Below are positions 34,534 through 42,558 of a DNA stretch of 64,000 nucleotides, in pieces. Both the position numbers and the translations under genes were made by a program. Source of the DNA: CAVZBW01 sp963778465 (lineage in GTDB: Bacteria; Actinomycetota; Acidimicrobiia; Acidimicrobiales; RAAP-2); contig CAVZUK010000002.1 in the NCBI GenBank assembly GCA_963778465.1, positions 372,001 to 436,000 of the forward strand, read 5' to 3'. How positions within the stretch are numbered: the stretch's first letter is position 1; the number at the start of each line of letters is the position of its first letter. The notes beneath the pieces are model-generated. The model saw nothing but the letters and a program-made list of their open reading frames with translations. It was not told where the DNA came from and searched no databases.

Positions 34534-35991
34534 ATGACACGAATCTCGGACCCGGCATCTGAGTCGGAAGAGCCACCGGGCTCGCCGGAGCCGGTCGAGC
34601 TTCTGGTCGTCGACGACGAGGAGGACGTGGAGGCGCTCTTTCGTCTCCGATTCCGAAAAGAGCTCCGACGTGACGAGCTTCGCCTGCGCTTCCTGAGTGA
34701 TCCCGTTGCGGCTCTGAAGGTCATCGAGACGGACCCGGACATCGAAGTCGTCGTCACGGACCTCAACATGCCCGGCATGAACGGTCTCGAGCTCATCGAG
34801 CACGTGGACCGGTTGCGACGGGACCTCAAGACGATCGTGTTGACCGCGTACGACGACATGGCCAACATCCGGGCGGCCATGATGCGCGGAGCGTTCGACT
34901 TCCAGGTCAAGCCTCTCCAAATCGACGACCTCCGGGCGACCATCAACAAGGCGGTGGAACTGGTGAGGGCGCTCCGAGCCGGAGACGCGGCGGTACGGAA
35001 GGCCACTGAGCTCGACGCCCACAACCAATTCGTAGAGGAGATCTTCGGCCGCTACGTCAGCCACGACGTCAAGACCCACCTTCTGGGTTCGCCCGAGGGG
35101 TTCGGCCGGAGCGAGCGCCGGATGCTCACCGTATTGATGGCCGACATCCGCGGCTTCACGATGCTCGCCGACCTGCTGGCTCCCGAGCATGCCGTGGAGA
35201 TGCTGAACGGCTATCTCGAGACGGCAAGCGAGGTGATCCTCCGACGCAACGGCACGATCAACGAGATCCTGGGCGACTCCCTTCTCGTCTTCTTCGGGGC
35301 ACCCCTCGAGGACGAATTGGCCGCCGAGCACGCCGTTGCCGCTGCGGTCGAGCTGCAACTGGCTATGGCCGAGCTCAACGACCGTCACCGTTCAAAGGAC
35401 CTCCCCGGGCTGGCGATCGGTATCGGCATCCACACTGGAGAGGCCCTGGTCGGAACCATCGGGTCTCGCCATCGGCAGAAGTACGCGGCGGTGGGCAAGA
35501 ACGTCAACCTCGTCTCCCGTATCGAGGCCCAAACCCTTGGAGGCCAGATCCTGGTCTCGGAGGCGACGAGGTCAGCGGTGGGTGAGAACCTCGAGACCTC
35601 CGGCGAGGTGCAGTTGAGGTTGAAGGGAGTCGCCGATCCGGTCACCGTCCACGAGGTCCGAGGCCTCGGGCCGCCCTACGCGCTCCGGCTGCATCGCTCG
35701 ACGGCACAGTTGGTCGAGCTCTCCGAGCCCCGTGCGGCCGTTATCTACCCCATCTCCAACGAGAGGGTGGGTCAGGGCCAGGAAGGCGAGATCCTCGCGA
35801 CGTCTCCCGATGCCTCCCGTGTCCGGTGCTCGGTCGAGCTCGAAGCGGGGGAGGAGATCCTCCTGCGCGACAACGGGAGCGAACGCAGCGCAAGGGTCAC
35901 GCACGACGCTCGCCTCGGTGAAAGGGAGTACGTAGCGATCTACACCTCGCTGCCACGGCCGAACCACGGCACGTTCGGGGCAGATCCGTGA
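34534..35991 (+). CDS. Response regulator-class III nucleotide cyclase fusion
   Basis: 485 residues. The receiver (about 20-140) has D27-D28 and phospho-acceptor D76; the cyclase domain (about 195-375) has metal Asp D204 (MADIRGF) and D248 (LGDSLL). The purine-selecting positions read Glu244 and Lys322 (VGKNVN), not the Lys/Asp of standard adenylate cyclases or the Glu/Cys of guanylate cyclases. A C-terminal all-beta region (about 385-475) looks PilZ-like but lacks the c-di-GMP RxxxR motif. ATG 34534 is 87 bases after the regulator, with GGAG upstream. Phosphorylation probably sets cyclase output. Confidence 0.85.
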   Translation: MTRISDPASESEEPPGSPEPVELLVVDDEEDVEALFRLRFRKELRRDELRLRFLSDPVAALKVIETDPDIEVVVTDLNMPGMNGLELIEHVDRLRRDLKTIVLTAYDDMANIRAAMMRGAFDFQVKPLQIDDLRATINKAVELVRALRAGDAAVRKATELDAHNQFVEEIFGRYVSHDVKTHLLGSPEGFGRSERRMLTVLMADIRGFTMLADLLAPEHAVEMLNGYLETASEVILRRNGTINEILGDSLLVFFGAPLEDELAAEHAVAAAVELQLAMAELNDRHRSKDLPGLAIGIGIHTGEALVGTIGSRHRQKYAAVGKNVNLVSRIEAQTLGGQILVSEATRSAVGENLETSGEVQLRLKGVADPVTVHEVRGLGPPYALRLHRSTAQLVELSEPRAAVIYPISNERVGQGQEGEILATSPDASRVRCSVELEAGEEILLRDNGSERSARVTHDARLGEREYVAIYTSLPRPNHGTFGADP

Positions 35992-36986
35992 GCGCACCCT
36001 CGAGTCCTTCGACCGGTTCCCGAGGCTCCAGAGTGCGGCGCAGTGACGTCGACGACGCCATCGAGGTCACGTTCCTCGGGGTGCGCGGCTCGACGCCAGC
36101 GCCGGGGGCGGAGTTCGCCGGCTTCGGCGGTCACACGTCCTGCATCGCCGTGGGCCTCTCCGGGGAGCCCCCCACGCTCTTGCTCGACGCCGGGACGGGT
36201 ATCCGCGACGCGTCTGCCCTACTGCGGGGGAGGCCCTTCGATGGGACGATCCTGCTCTCCCATCTCCATTGGGACCACGTGCAAGGCCTACCGTTCTTCA
36301 CCGCCGCGGACCGAGAAGACGCGCGCAACACCCTGGTCATGCCCTCGCAGGGAAGTCTCGACGCCGAGCGTCTCTTCGGCGGGATGATGTCTCCGCCGTA
36401 CTTTCCGATCGAGCCCTCGGACCTGAAAGGCGAATGGCGCTTCCAACTGATCGATGAGGGTTCTTCGTCCCTCGAGTCCTTCACGGTGACGGCTCGGGAG
36501 CTGCCGCACAAAGGCGGCAGGACTTTTGGGTTCCGAGTGGAGGCCGGACGGGCCGACGGCACCGGTTCGGTGTCGCTGGCGTACCTGCCCGACCACGGCC
36601 CGACTCAGCTTGGCAGAGGCCGGTCCGGGTTTGGCTTGCTGCACGACGCCGCACTCGAGCTGGCTACGGGGGCGACGTTGCTCGTGCATGGCGGCCAGTT
36701 CACTCTCGAGGAGCATGCGATCGCCGAGTCGTTCGGTCATGCGACGATCGAATACGCGTTGGAGCTGGCCGACGCAGCAGGAGTGGGCGAACTCATCGTG
36801 ACGCACCACTCACCCACACGCACCGACGACGAGCTCGAGGCCGTAGAGCGGTCATACGTATCCGATCCCAGCACCGAGGGATTCGCCCGGCAGGGCGAGC
36901 GCATCGTGCTTCATCCGCACGGGAGTGCGGTCGTTGACGCACCGCGCCGAGACGGGGTGGTCGCCGGGGGGCGCGGCCAAACCTGA
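35988..36986 (+). CDS. Metallo-beta-lactamase-fold hydrolase, possible cyclic-nucleotide phosphodiesterase
   Basis: 332 residues. TFLGVRGSTPAPG, DAGTG and the metal motif SHLHWDH (H92, H94, D96, H97), then ELPHKGG, LPDHGP and VTHHSPTRTDDE, mark the MBL superfamily branch that includes RNase Z/PhnP and cyclic phosphodiesterases. GTG 35988 overlaps the stop of the cyclase gene, so the two are made together. That pairing is why I suggest it destroys the cyclase product; this is inference. Its TGA sits in a palindrome shared with the convergent TetR stop. Confidence 0.8.
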   Translation: MSAPSSPSTGSRGSRVRRSDVDDAIEVTFLGVRGSTPAPGAEFAGFGGHTSCIAVGLSGEPPTLLLDAGTGIRDASALLRGRPFDGTILLSHLHWDHVQGLPFFTAADREDARNTLVMPSQGSLDAERLFGGMMSPPYFPIEPSDLKGEWRFQLIDEGSSSLESFTVTARELPHKGGRTFGFRVEAGRADGTGSVSLAYLPDHGPTQLGRGRSGFGLLHDAALELATGATLLVHGGQFTLEEHAIAESFGHATIEYALELADAAGVGELIVTHHSPTRTDDELEAVERSYVSDPSTEGFARQGERIVLHPHGSAVVDAPRRDGVVAGGRGQT

Positions 36987-36992
36987 GCCGGC

Positions 36993-37877
36993 TCAGCGCG
37001 CCATGCCCAGTTGACCGCCGTCGCTGAGGCGGGTGACCTCGGGGAGGGCGGCCACCACGATGTCGACCACGACGTCGAACCGGCGCGTCTGGAGGTCGGC
37101 CATGCCGGGCAGCACCCTGGCGACGCGCGCCGCGTCCGCGTCGGGGAGGCGGACCAGGGCCGCCGACAGCTGTCGGGTAGGCGCGTTGCCCGGAGTGAGC
37201 GCGTCGACCATCGCGTGGCCCATGACGGTGGTCGAGATCCAGTAGGAGACCCGGGCCAGCTCGGCGTCGTCCCGCACGCCCGCCAGCTCGAGGATCTTGA
37301 GCAGGTCGGCACTGTTCACGAGCCATGCCGGCGAGGCCCCCGAGGCGATGAGGTGCGTCAGCTGCGGGTGGGCCACGGCGCTGCTGTGCGCGGCGATCAT
37401 CCACGCCCGGAGACCCTCCTCCCAGCTGGTCCCCGCCTCGATGGTGCCTCTCTGTTGCCCGAGGAGCGTCCAGGCGACCTCGTTGAGGAGGTCCGTGTGG
37501 CTGCGGAACTGCCGGTAGAGGCTCATCGGCGCGACCCCGAGGCGCTCCGCGACCTCGGCCATCGTCGGTGTGCGCCCGCGGTCGGCGTCGAGCAGTGCGA
37601 TCGCCGCCCCGACGATCTCCTCGGGGCTGACGGTCCGCCCTCTCGACGTCCGCCGCCTCGTCGCCTCCGGCGTGTCCTGGCCGCTGCCCGACGCCAGCTG
37701 CCTGCGCCATGCGCTGATGTGCGAGTGGTAGAGGCCCTCGCGCTCGAGGAACGCCCGCCGCGCCTCTGCGCCATCGGCGGCGTCGTAGTCGGCCAGCAAT
37801 CGCGCCTTGGTGGCGCGATCGAAGGCCCGTCGCCTTCCCGCCTCTCGAGGAGCCCTTGACGCCCGCACCACTGGCAA
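36993..37877 (-). CDS. TetR regulator with an extra transposase-like HTH at the N-terminus
   Basis: 294 residues, longer than a usual TetR. Residues about 18-62 (FDRATKARLLADYDAADG, then LYHSHISAWRRQ) look like the helix-turn-helix of IS3-type transposase OrfA. A normal TetR HTH follows (about 85-135; MAEVAERLGVAPMSLYRQFRSHTDLL) and then a TetR_C ligand domain. The start is TTG 37877 or GTG 37871/37868; none has a clear ribosome site. The gene is divergent from the SDR at 38023 with a palindromic operator between, so it probably controls that gene. Confidence 0.8.
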   Translation of the reverse strand: MPVVRASRAPREAGRRRAFDRATKARLLADYDAADGAEARRAFLEREGLYHSHISAWRRQLASGSGQDTPEATRRRTSRGRTVSPEEIVGAAIALLDADRGRTPTMAEVAERLGVAPMSLYRQFRSHTDLLNEVAWTLLGQQRGTIEAGTSWEEGLRAWMIAAHSSAVAHPQLTHLIASGASPAWLVNSADLLKILELAGVRDDAELARVSYWISTTVMGHAMVDALTPGNAPTRQLSAALVRLPDADAARVARVLPGMADLQTRRFDVVVDIVVAALPEVTRLSDGGQLGMAR

Positions 37878-37883
37878 TTTACT

Positions 37884-37908
37884 GTAGTTCGTACTGGAGT
37901 ACGGCTAC
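37884..37908. promoter_or_regulatory. Palindromic operator between tetR and SDR genes
   Basis: CGTACT-GG-AGTACG (37890-37903) is a perfect 6-2-6 inverted repeat, flanked by outer GTAG (37884-37887) and CTAC (37905-37908) that also pair. It begins 7 bases from the regulator start. Likely TetR binding site; binding inferred. Confidence 0.6.
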
Positions 37909-38022
37909 ATAACTACCTACACAGGTAGCGAGGCCAGTGACCGGTGCGGCCGCCGCGGACGGGACGCCACTGCGGGCGCCGCCGTGGGCGAGACCGCCGG
38001 CCGGAGGGATCAAGGGGGACGG

Positions 38023-38943
38023 ATGGGGACAGGTCCGCTGACGGGCAAGGTGGCGGTGGTCGCGGGCGGGAGCCGCAACATCGGGCGCGGCATCGCCGTC
38101 GAGCTGGCCCGCGCCGGCGCTGAGGTCTGGATCACGGGCCGTACCGAGGGGGAGAGCGAGCAGGATCTCGGCACCCTCCGCGGCACGACCGCGCAGATCG
38201 CCTCGCTCGGCGGTGCGGCCCGGTGGGTGCGCTGCGACCATCGGGACGACGCCGAGGTGAAGCGGGCCTTCGATCAGATCCTGGAGGGATCCGGTCGGGT
38301 CGATATCCTGGTCAACAACGCCTCCCCCGACTTCTCGCCGATGGTCGGGAAGCCCTTTTGGGAGGTCCCGCCGGACGCCGTCGCGGCGTGCCTGGAGATC
38401 GGCCCCAAGTCCGACCTCGTCGCCATGTGCCAGGTCGTGCCCAGCATGCTGAATTCCGGGGGCGGCCTGATCGTGAACATCTCGTCGCACGGCTCGCACG
38501 AGTACGTCCTCTCGGTTCCCTACGGGGCGGGCAAGGCCGCGATCGACAAGATCACCCACGACACCGCCCTCGAGCTGAGGGACCACGGGGTCTGCGTCGT
38601 GTCGCTGTGGCCAGGCTACGTCACCGGTCGCGAGGCCGGTGAGGGGATGGAGTTTCTCGCGGACGACCCGGTGTTCATGGAGGCGACGCGCCGCATCGGC
38701 GAGTCGCCGAGCTTCCCCGGCCGCGCCGTCGTGGCCTTGGCGTCGGCCAACGACATGATGCGCTGGAGCGGCTGTGCGGTGACCACGCGCCGGCTGGGGG
38801 ACGAGTACGGGTTCGTCGACGCCGACGGGTCCAGGCCGCAGCGCGACATGCGCTTCCAGACGACCCTGAGCGAGGAGGAGATCCCGGCCCTCTTCCGGAT
38901 TCTCGAGCCGTTCGGCACGAGCCAGATGTCGATCTGCGATTGA
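38023..38943 (+). CDS. Short-chain dehydrogenase/reductase
   Basis: 306-residue Rossmann SDR. Cofactor motif AGGSRNIGRG (a TGxxxGxG variant), NNAS after strand 4, the Ser in VNISSHGS and the catalytic YGAGK are present; the extra C-terminal 60 residues extend past the standard 250. It should act on an alcohol or ketone with NAD(P). ATG 38023 follows AAGGGGGACGG. It is likely under the divergent TetR and is followed after 44 bases by a binding-protein gene on the same strand. Confidence 0.87.
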   Translation: MGTGPLTGKVAVVAGGSRNIGRGIAVELARAGAEVWITGRTEGESEQDLGTLRGTTAQIASLGGAARWVRCDHRDDAEVKRAFDQILEGSGRVDILVNNASPDFSPMVGKPFWEVPPDAVAACLEIGPKSDLVAMCQVVPSMLNSGGGLIVNISSHGSHEYVLSVPYGAGKAAIDKITHDTALELRDHGVCVVSLWPGYVTGREAGEGMEFLADDPVFMEATRRIGESPSFPGRAVVALASANDMMRWSGCAVTTRRLGDEYGFVDADGSRPQRDMRFQTTLSEEEIPALFRILEPFGTSQMSICD

Positions 38944-38987
38944 CCTGGGGCCGCACGAGAGGTCGGACCAGCGACAGGAGGGGGAAC

Positions 38988-40253
38988 GTGGTGGGATTGC
39001 GCGAGGACGCCGGACGGCGGCGGGGGTACGGGGCTCGGTCATGCACCACGGCCTGCGCCGTGTGGATCGCCTTGGTCTTGGCCCTGCTTGCGACGTCGGC
39101 CGGCCCTGCAAGCGCGCAGTCGTCACAGGGGAGCGCCCCCGGCGTCACGTCGAAGACCGTCACCGTTGGCAACATCGCGTCGTTGAGCGGGCCGATCCCG
39201 GGCGCGTTCGACGGGGCGCCCTACGGGGTCGAGGCCTACTTCGCCTATATCAACTCCAAGGGCGGCGTCGACGGTCGGAAGCTCGTGGTCACCTCGACGG
39301 ACGACGCGTTCACCTGCCAGGGCAGCATCAACCAGGCGCAGCAGCTCATGGGGAACGTGTTCGCCCTCGTCGGCAACTTCTCCCTGTACGACTCGTGCCA
39401 GGCGCAGGTGCTCGCCAAGCACTCGAGCGTCCCGGACGTCTCCTACGCCTTGAGCCAGCAGGCCAAGGCGCTCCCCAACCTCTACAGCCCGCAGCCCTCC
39501 CCTCCCGGGAGCCAGACCGGACCGTTCCGCTACCTCCTGTCGATCCACCCCCAGGACAAGAAGGTCGGGGCGCTGTCCACGACGGGGAGCTCGGCGTACT
39601 CCATGCGTCAGCAGCTCGCGGCCATGCACTCGGTGGGCTACAAGATCGTCTACACACACAGCGTCCCGTTCACGCAGGCCGACTACACCTCGGACATCCT
39701 CCGGATGCGCAACGCGGGCGTCAACGTGCTCAACATCACCGACCTGACCTTCCCCGGCCAACTGCTCGCCGAGGCCCGCCTGCAAAACTGGCACCCGCTG
39801 ATCATCGATCCGACGCTCTACAGCTACACCGAGCTAGAGACCGCGGGGCCAGGTGCGGAGGGCGCCTACATCCCGCTCCTCGAGGCGATGTTCCTCGGGC
39901 AGGACCGGGCCACCAACCCCGCGGTCGACACGTTCCTCACCTGGATCAACCGCACGCACCCCGGCTTCAAGCCCGACCTCTTCACCTTCTACGGGTGGAT
40001 ATCGGCGGCCCTCTTCGCCGACGCCCTCACGGCGGCGGGACCCAATCCGACGGACTCCACCCTCTACAAGGAGCTCAAGGCCAACCACGATTTCACGGCC
40101 AGCGGGATGGTTCCGAGCACGGACGTCGGCAACAAGAAGCCGCCGCTCTGCTACCTGATGGCGCAGGCGCACGACAACACCTGGGTGCGGGACTACCCCA
40201 AGGAGGGCTTCACGTGTAAGTACGCGGGCTACTACCACTACCGGGGTCAGTAG
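38988..40253 (+). CDS. Branched-chain-type ABC substrate-binding protein
   Basis: 421 residues: signal peptide with hydrophobic core VWIALVLALLATSAGPASA and cleavage likely after ASA, then a type I periplasmic-binding fold (SKTVTVGNIASLSGPIPG, AYINSKGGVDGRKLVV). No lipobox Cys is seen at the cleavage site. It would capture a small acid or amide outside the membrane for a LivFGHM-type importer, but no permease or ATPase gene is nearby, so it may serve a distant transporter or a sensor. GTG 38988 follows CAGGAGGGGGAA and is preferred over TTG 38940, which overlaps the SDR stop. Confidence 0.85.
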   Translation: MVGLREDAGRRRGYGARSCTTACAVWIALVLALLATSAGPASAQSSQGSAPGVTSKTVTVGNIASLSGPIPGAFDGAPYGVEAYFAYINSKGGVDGRKLVVTSTDDAFTCQGSINQAQQLMGNVFALVGNFSLYDSCQAQVLAKHSSVPDVSYALSQQAKALPNLYSPQPSPPGSQTGPFRYLLSIHPQDKKVGALSTTGSSAYSMRQQLAAMHSVGYKIVYTHSVPFTQADYTSDILRMRNAGVNVLNITDLTFPGQLLAEARLQNWHPLIIDPTLYSYTELETAGPGAEGAYIPLLEAMFLGQDRATNPAVDTFLTWINRTHPGFKPDLFTFYGWISAALFADALTAAGPNPTDSTLYKELKANHDFTASGMVPSTDVGNKKPPLCYLMAQAHDNTWVRDYPKEGFTCKYAGYYHYRGQ

Positions 40254-40295
40254 CCCGGAGGCGGGCGGTCGGGGCCGGCGGGCGCCGGGTCGTCG

Positions 40296-40993
40296 TCATG
40301 CGGGGCGCAACAAGAGTTCCGCCAGCGGTTCGGGCCGTGCCAGGGCCATCAGGTGACCGCCAGGGAGCAGCCGGGCCGGTAGACCGAGGCGGTCCCGGGC
40401 GATCCTCGCCTGGAAGTCCGGCGGAAAGAACCGGTCGTCGCGGCCGACGACGACCTGGGTCGGGACGTCCGGCCAACCGTCCAAGGCCCACACCGAGCGG
40501 AACACGGCGTCGGACTCCGGCCGCTGGTGCGCCTCGCCGCTGGCCACCACGTCCTCGGGGACGTCGTGGAGGAAGTAGACGGCCGGATCGAACTCCGTCG
40601 CGTAGCCGAGCCGATCGGCGGCGGCGACGCGTGCCTCGAGCCACCCGGTGTGCTCCCACCAGTCGCCGGGCGTCTCGCCCGGCTGGGGGATCATGGCGTT
40701 GACAAGGGTGAGGCCCCGCACGCCGGGGTCTCCCGCGACCAGCGACGCCGTGAACCCGCCGAGCGACTGGGCTACGAGGACCACGTCCCGGCTGCCCGAG
40801 ACCGCTGCCCTCACGAGTCCGGCGTAGCCGGAGAGCCCGATCTCCTCGTCGTCGCCGGGCAGGTCCACCGCGATCGCCTCGTGCCCCGACGCTGGAGGAG
40901 GGGGACGAGGCGATGCCAGTACCACGCCGAGCCTCCCGCGCCGGGGACGAGGACGAAGGTGGTCATCCGACGGGTGCTGTCTCGTGCGGGCAT
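40296..40993 (-). pseudogene. Alpha/beta hydrolase, split by one-base shift
   Basis: The front (MTTFVLVPGAGGSAWYWHRL) and the rest (from GHEAIAVDLPGDD) lie in different frames. Adding one G at the run 40884-40887 joins them into a 232-residue hydrolase with nucleophile Ser in VAQSLGGF, an acid region GRDDRFF and catalytic His in PGGHLM. ATG 40993 has AGAGGAG upstream; ATG 40966 is the alternative. Similar proteins hydrolyse esters or related bonds. Whether the break is real or a homopolymer error cannot be told here. Confidence 0.75.
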
Positions 40994-41191
40994 GACGACT
41001 CCTCTGGCTCGTGTCCGCGGTCCCGTGTCTGACGGGGCCCGTGGGCGGGCCCGTCGCACATTCGACCGCACTCCCGACCCGAAGTCATCGGTCTCGGGGA
41101 CCTTCGACCCTGCCGCAGATCCCGGACCAAGCGGCACCATCGCGTCAAGACGGTCGGGTGTGGCCCCGTCGAGGGGACAGGAGGTCCACGG

Positions 41192-41731
41192 ATGCGCGCA
41201 ATAGTGGTGTACGAATCGATGTTCGGGAATACCCACCGGGTGGCGGAAGCCATCGGGCGTGGGCTCGAGACCGCCGGGGAGGCCTTGGTCCTGCCCGTGG
41301 ACGACGCCGAGGGAGACCTGGTCTTCGCGGCCGACCTGCTGGTCGTCGGAGGTCCGACCCACGTGCACGGGCTGAGCAGGCCCCGCACCAGGGATGCCGC
41401 ACTCGACATGGCCGGCAAGCCCGGAAACCGTCTCGCCCTCGATGCCCATGCCCACGGGGCCGACCTGCGCGGGTGGCTGGGGTCCCTCGGCCACGCCGGC
41501 GGTCCCGCCGCGGCCTTCGACACGAGGCTCTCCTACCCCATGTCCGGTCGGGCCTCCAAAGGGATCGCTCGCGAGCTCGGCCGGCGGGGGTACTCGATGG
41601 TGGTTCCACCGGAGAGCTTCGTGGTGACCAAGGACAACGCACTCCTCGCAGGGGAAGAGGAGCGGGCGGTGGCATGGGGACGGAGGCTCGCCACGGTCCT
41701 GAGCGCAGCTGCGCCGCCGGCGCGGCGCTAG
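41192..41731 (+). CDS. Flavodoxin-like protein
   Basis: 179 residues with the FMN-phosphate loop YESMFGNTHRVAEAI near the N-terminus and VVGGPTHVHGLSRP after strand 3. Flavodoxin-type proteins carry electrons through FMN. Beyond a short-chain flavodoxin it has a C-terminal piece ending in an Arg-rich tail. ACAGGAGGTCC precedes ATG 41192. It is convergent with the MBL gene (stops overlap by 4 bases) and separated by about 200 bases from the divergent hydrolase. Confidence 0.85.
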   Translation: MRAIVVYESMFGNTHRVAEAIGRGLETAGEALVLPVDDAEGDLVFAADLLVVGGPTHVHGLSRPRTRDAALDMAGKPGNRLALDAHAHGADLRGWLGSLGHAGGPAAAFDTRLSYPMSGRASKGIARELGRRGYSMVVPPESFVVTKDNALLAGEEERAVAWGRRLATVLSAAAPPARR

Positions 41732-42558
41732 CCGGTCACCACCCGCACGAGGTCCTCGCCCCACACCACCTCTCCTGCGAAGTGCTGCCGGGCGAGGGCT
41801 ATCCATTCGTCCGCCGAGCCCGGCGCCGGCGTCGGGACCTGGTGGGTGAGGACGAGGGTGGCCACGCCTCCCCGAGCGGCGGTCTTGGCCGCCTGCTCGA
41901 CCGTGGAGTGGTAATCGATGGTGTCTCGAAAGCGCTGCATCGGGACGAGGCGCACGAGGTCGTCGCGCAGCACGGTCTGCACGTACACATCGGCGCCCTC
42001 GCACAACTGGTCGATGCCGTCGCAGGGTACGGAGTCGCCCGCCAGCACCACCGCTCGCCCCTCGTGCTCGACGCGGTAGGCGAGCGTCGGCTCCACGGGG
42101 CGGTGGTTGCTCGACCGGGCGACGACCGTGACCGTGCCCTCCGCGTGGACGACCCCCGGCGACGCCTCGGTGACCTCGACCAACGGATCCCAGTCGAGGT
42201 CGGCGTGGTGTGCGCGGCGATAGGAGATGTCGGGGGCCAGCGCGGCGAGCGTGCCCTCGACGACCCGGTTGGTCGCATGTGGTCCGATGATCCGCAGTGG
42301 CGTCGGTGCCTGGGTCATGATCCAGTGGGTCGTGACCACGTCGCCGAGGTCGCTGATGTGGTCGCTGTGCAGATGGGTGAGAAGGATTGCGTCGAGCATG
42401 ATCGGGAGCGTCCCGGCGGCCGCCATCCGCATGCACACCGCCCGTCCGGCGTCGAAGAGCAGCGTCTGGCCGCCGGCCCTGACGAGCGTCGCCGCGCCGG
42501 CCCGAGCGGCGTCCGGGATCGGGTTGCCCGTGCCGAGCAGCACCACCTCGATGGTCAT
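41728..42558 (-). CDS. Metallo-beta-lactamase-fold hydrolase (RNase Z/AtsA-like)
   Basis: 276 residues: VVLLGTGNPIPD, the metal motif LTHLHSDHISDL, NHRPVEPTLAYRVE and AGDSVPCDG, typical of RNase Z/arylsulfatase-like metallo-hydrolases. Members include tRNA nucleases, sulfatases and cyclic phosphodiesterases, so the substrate is open. ATG 42558 overlaps the stop of the upstream monooxygenase (ATGA), linking it to that enzyme. Different subfamily from the hydrolase at 35988. Confidence 0.83.
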   Translation of the reverse strand: MTIEVVLLGTGNPIPDAARAGAATLVRAGGQTLLFDAGRAVCMRMAAAGTLPIMLDAILLTHLHSDHISDLGDVVTTHWIMTQAPTPLRIIGPHATNRVVEGTLAALAPDISYRRAHHADLDWDPLVEVTEASPGVVHAEGTVTVVARSSNHRPVEPTLAYRVEHEGRAVVLAGDSVPCDGIDQLCEGADVYVQTVLRDDLVRLVPMQRFRDTIDYHSTVEQAAKTAARGGVATLVLTHQVPTPAPGSADEWIALARQHFAGEVVWGEDLVRVVTG

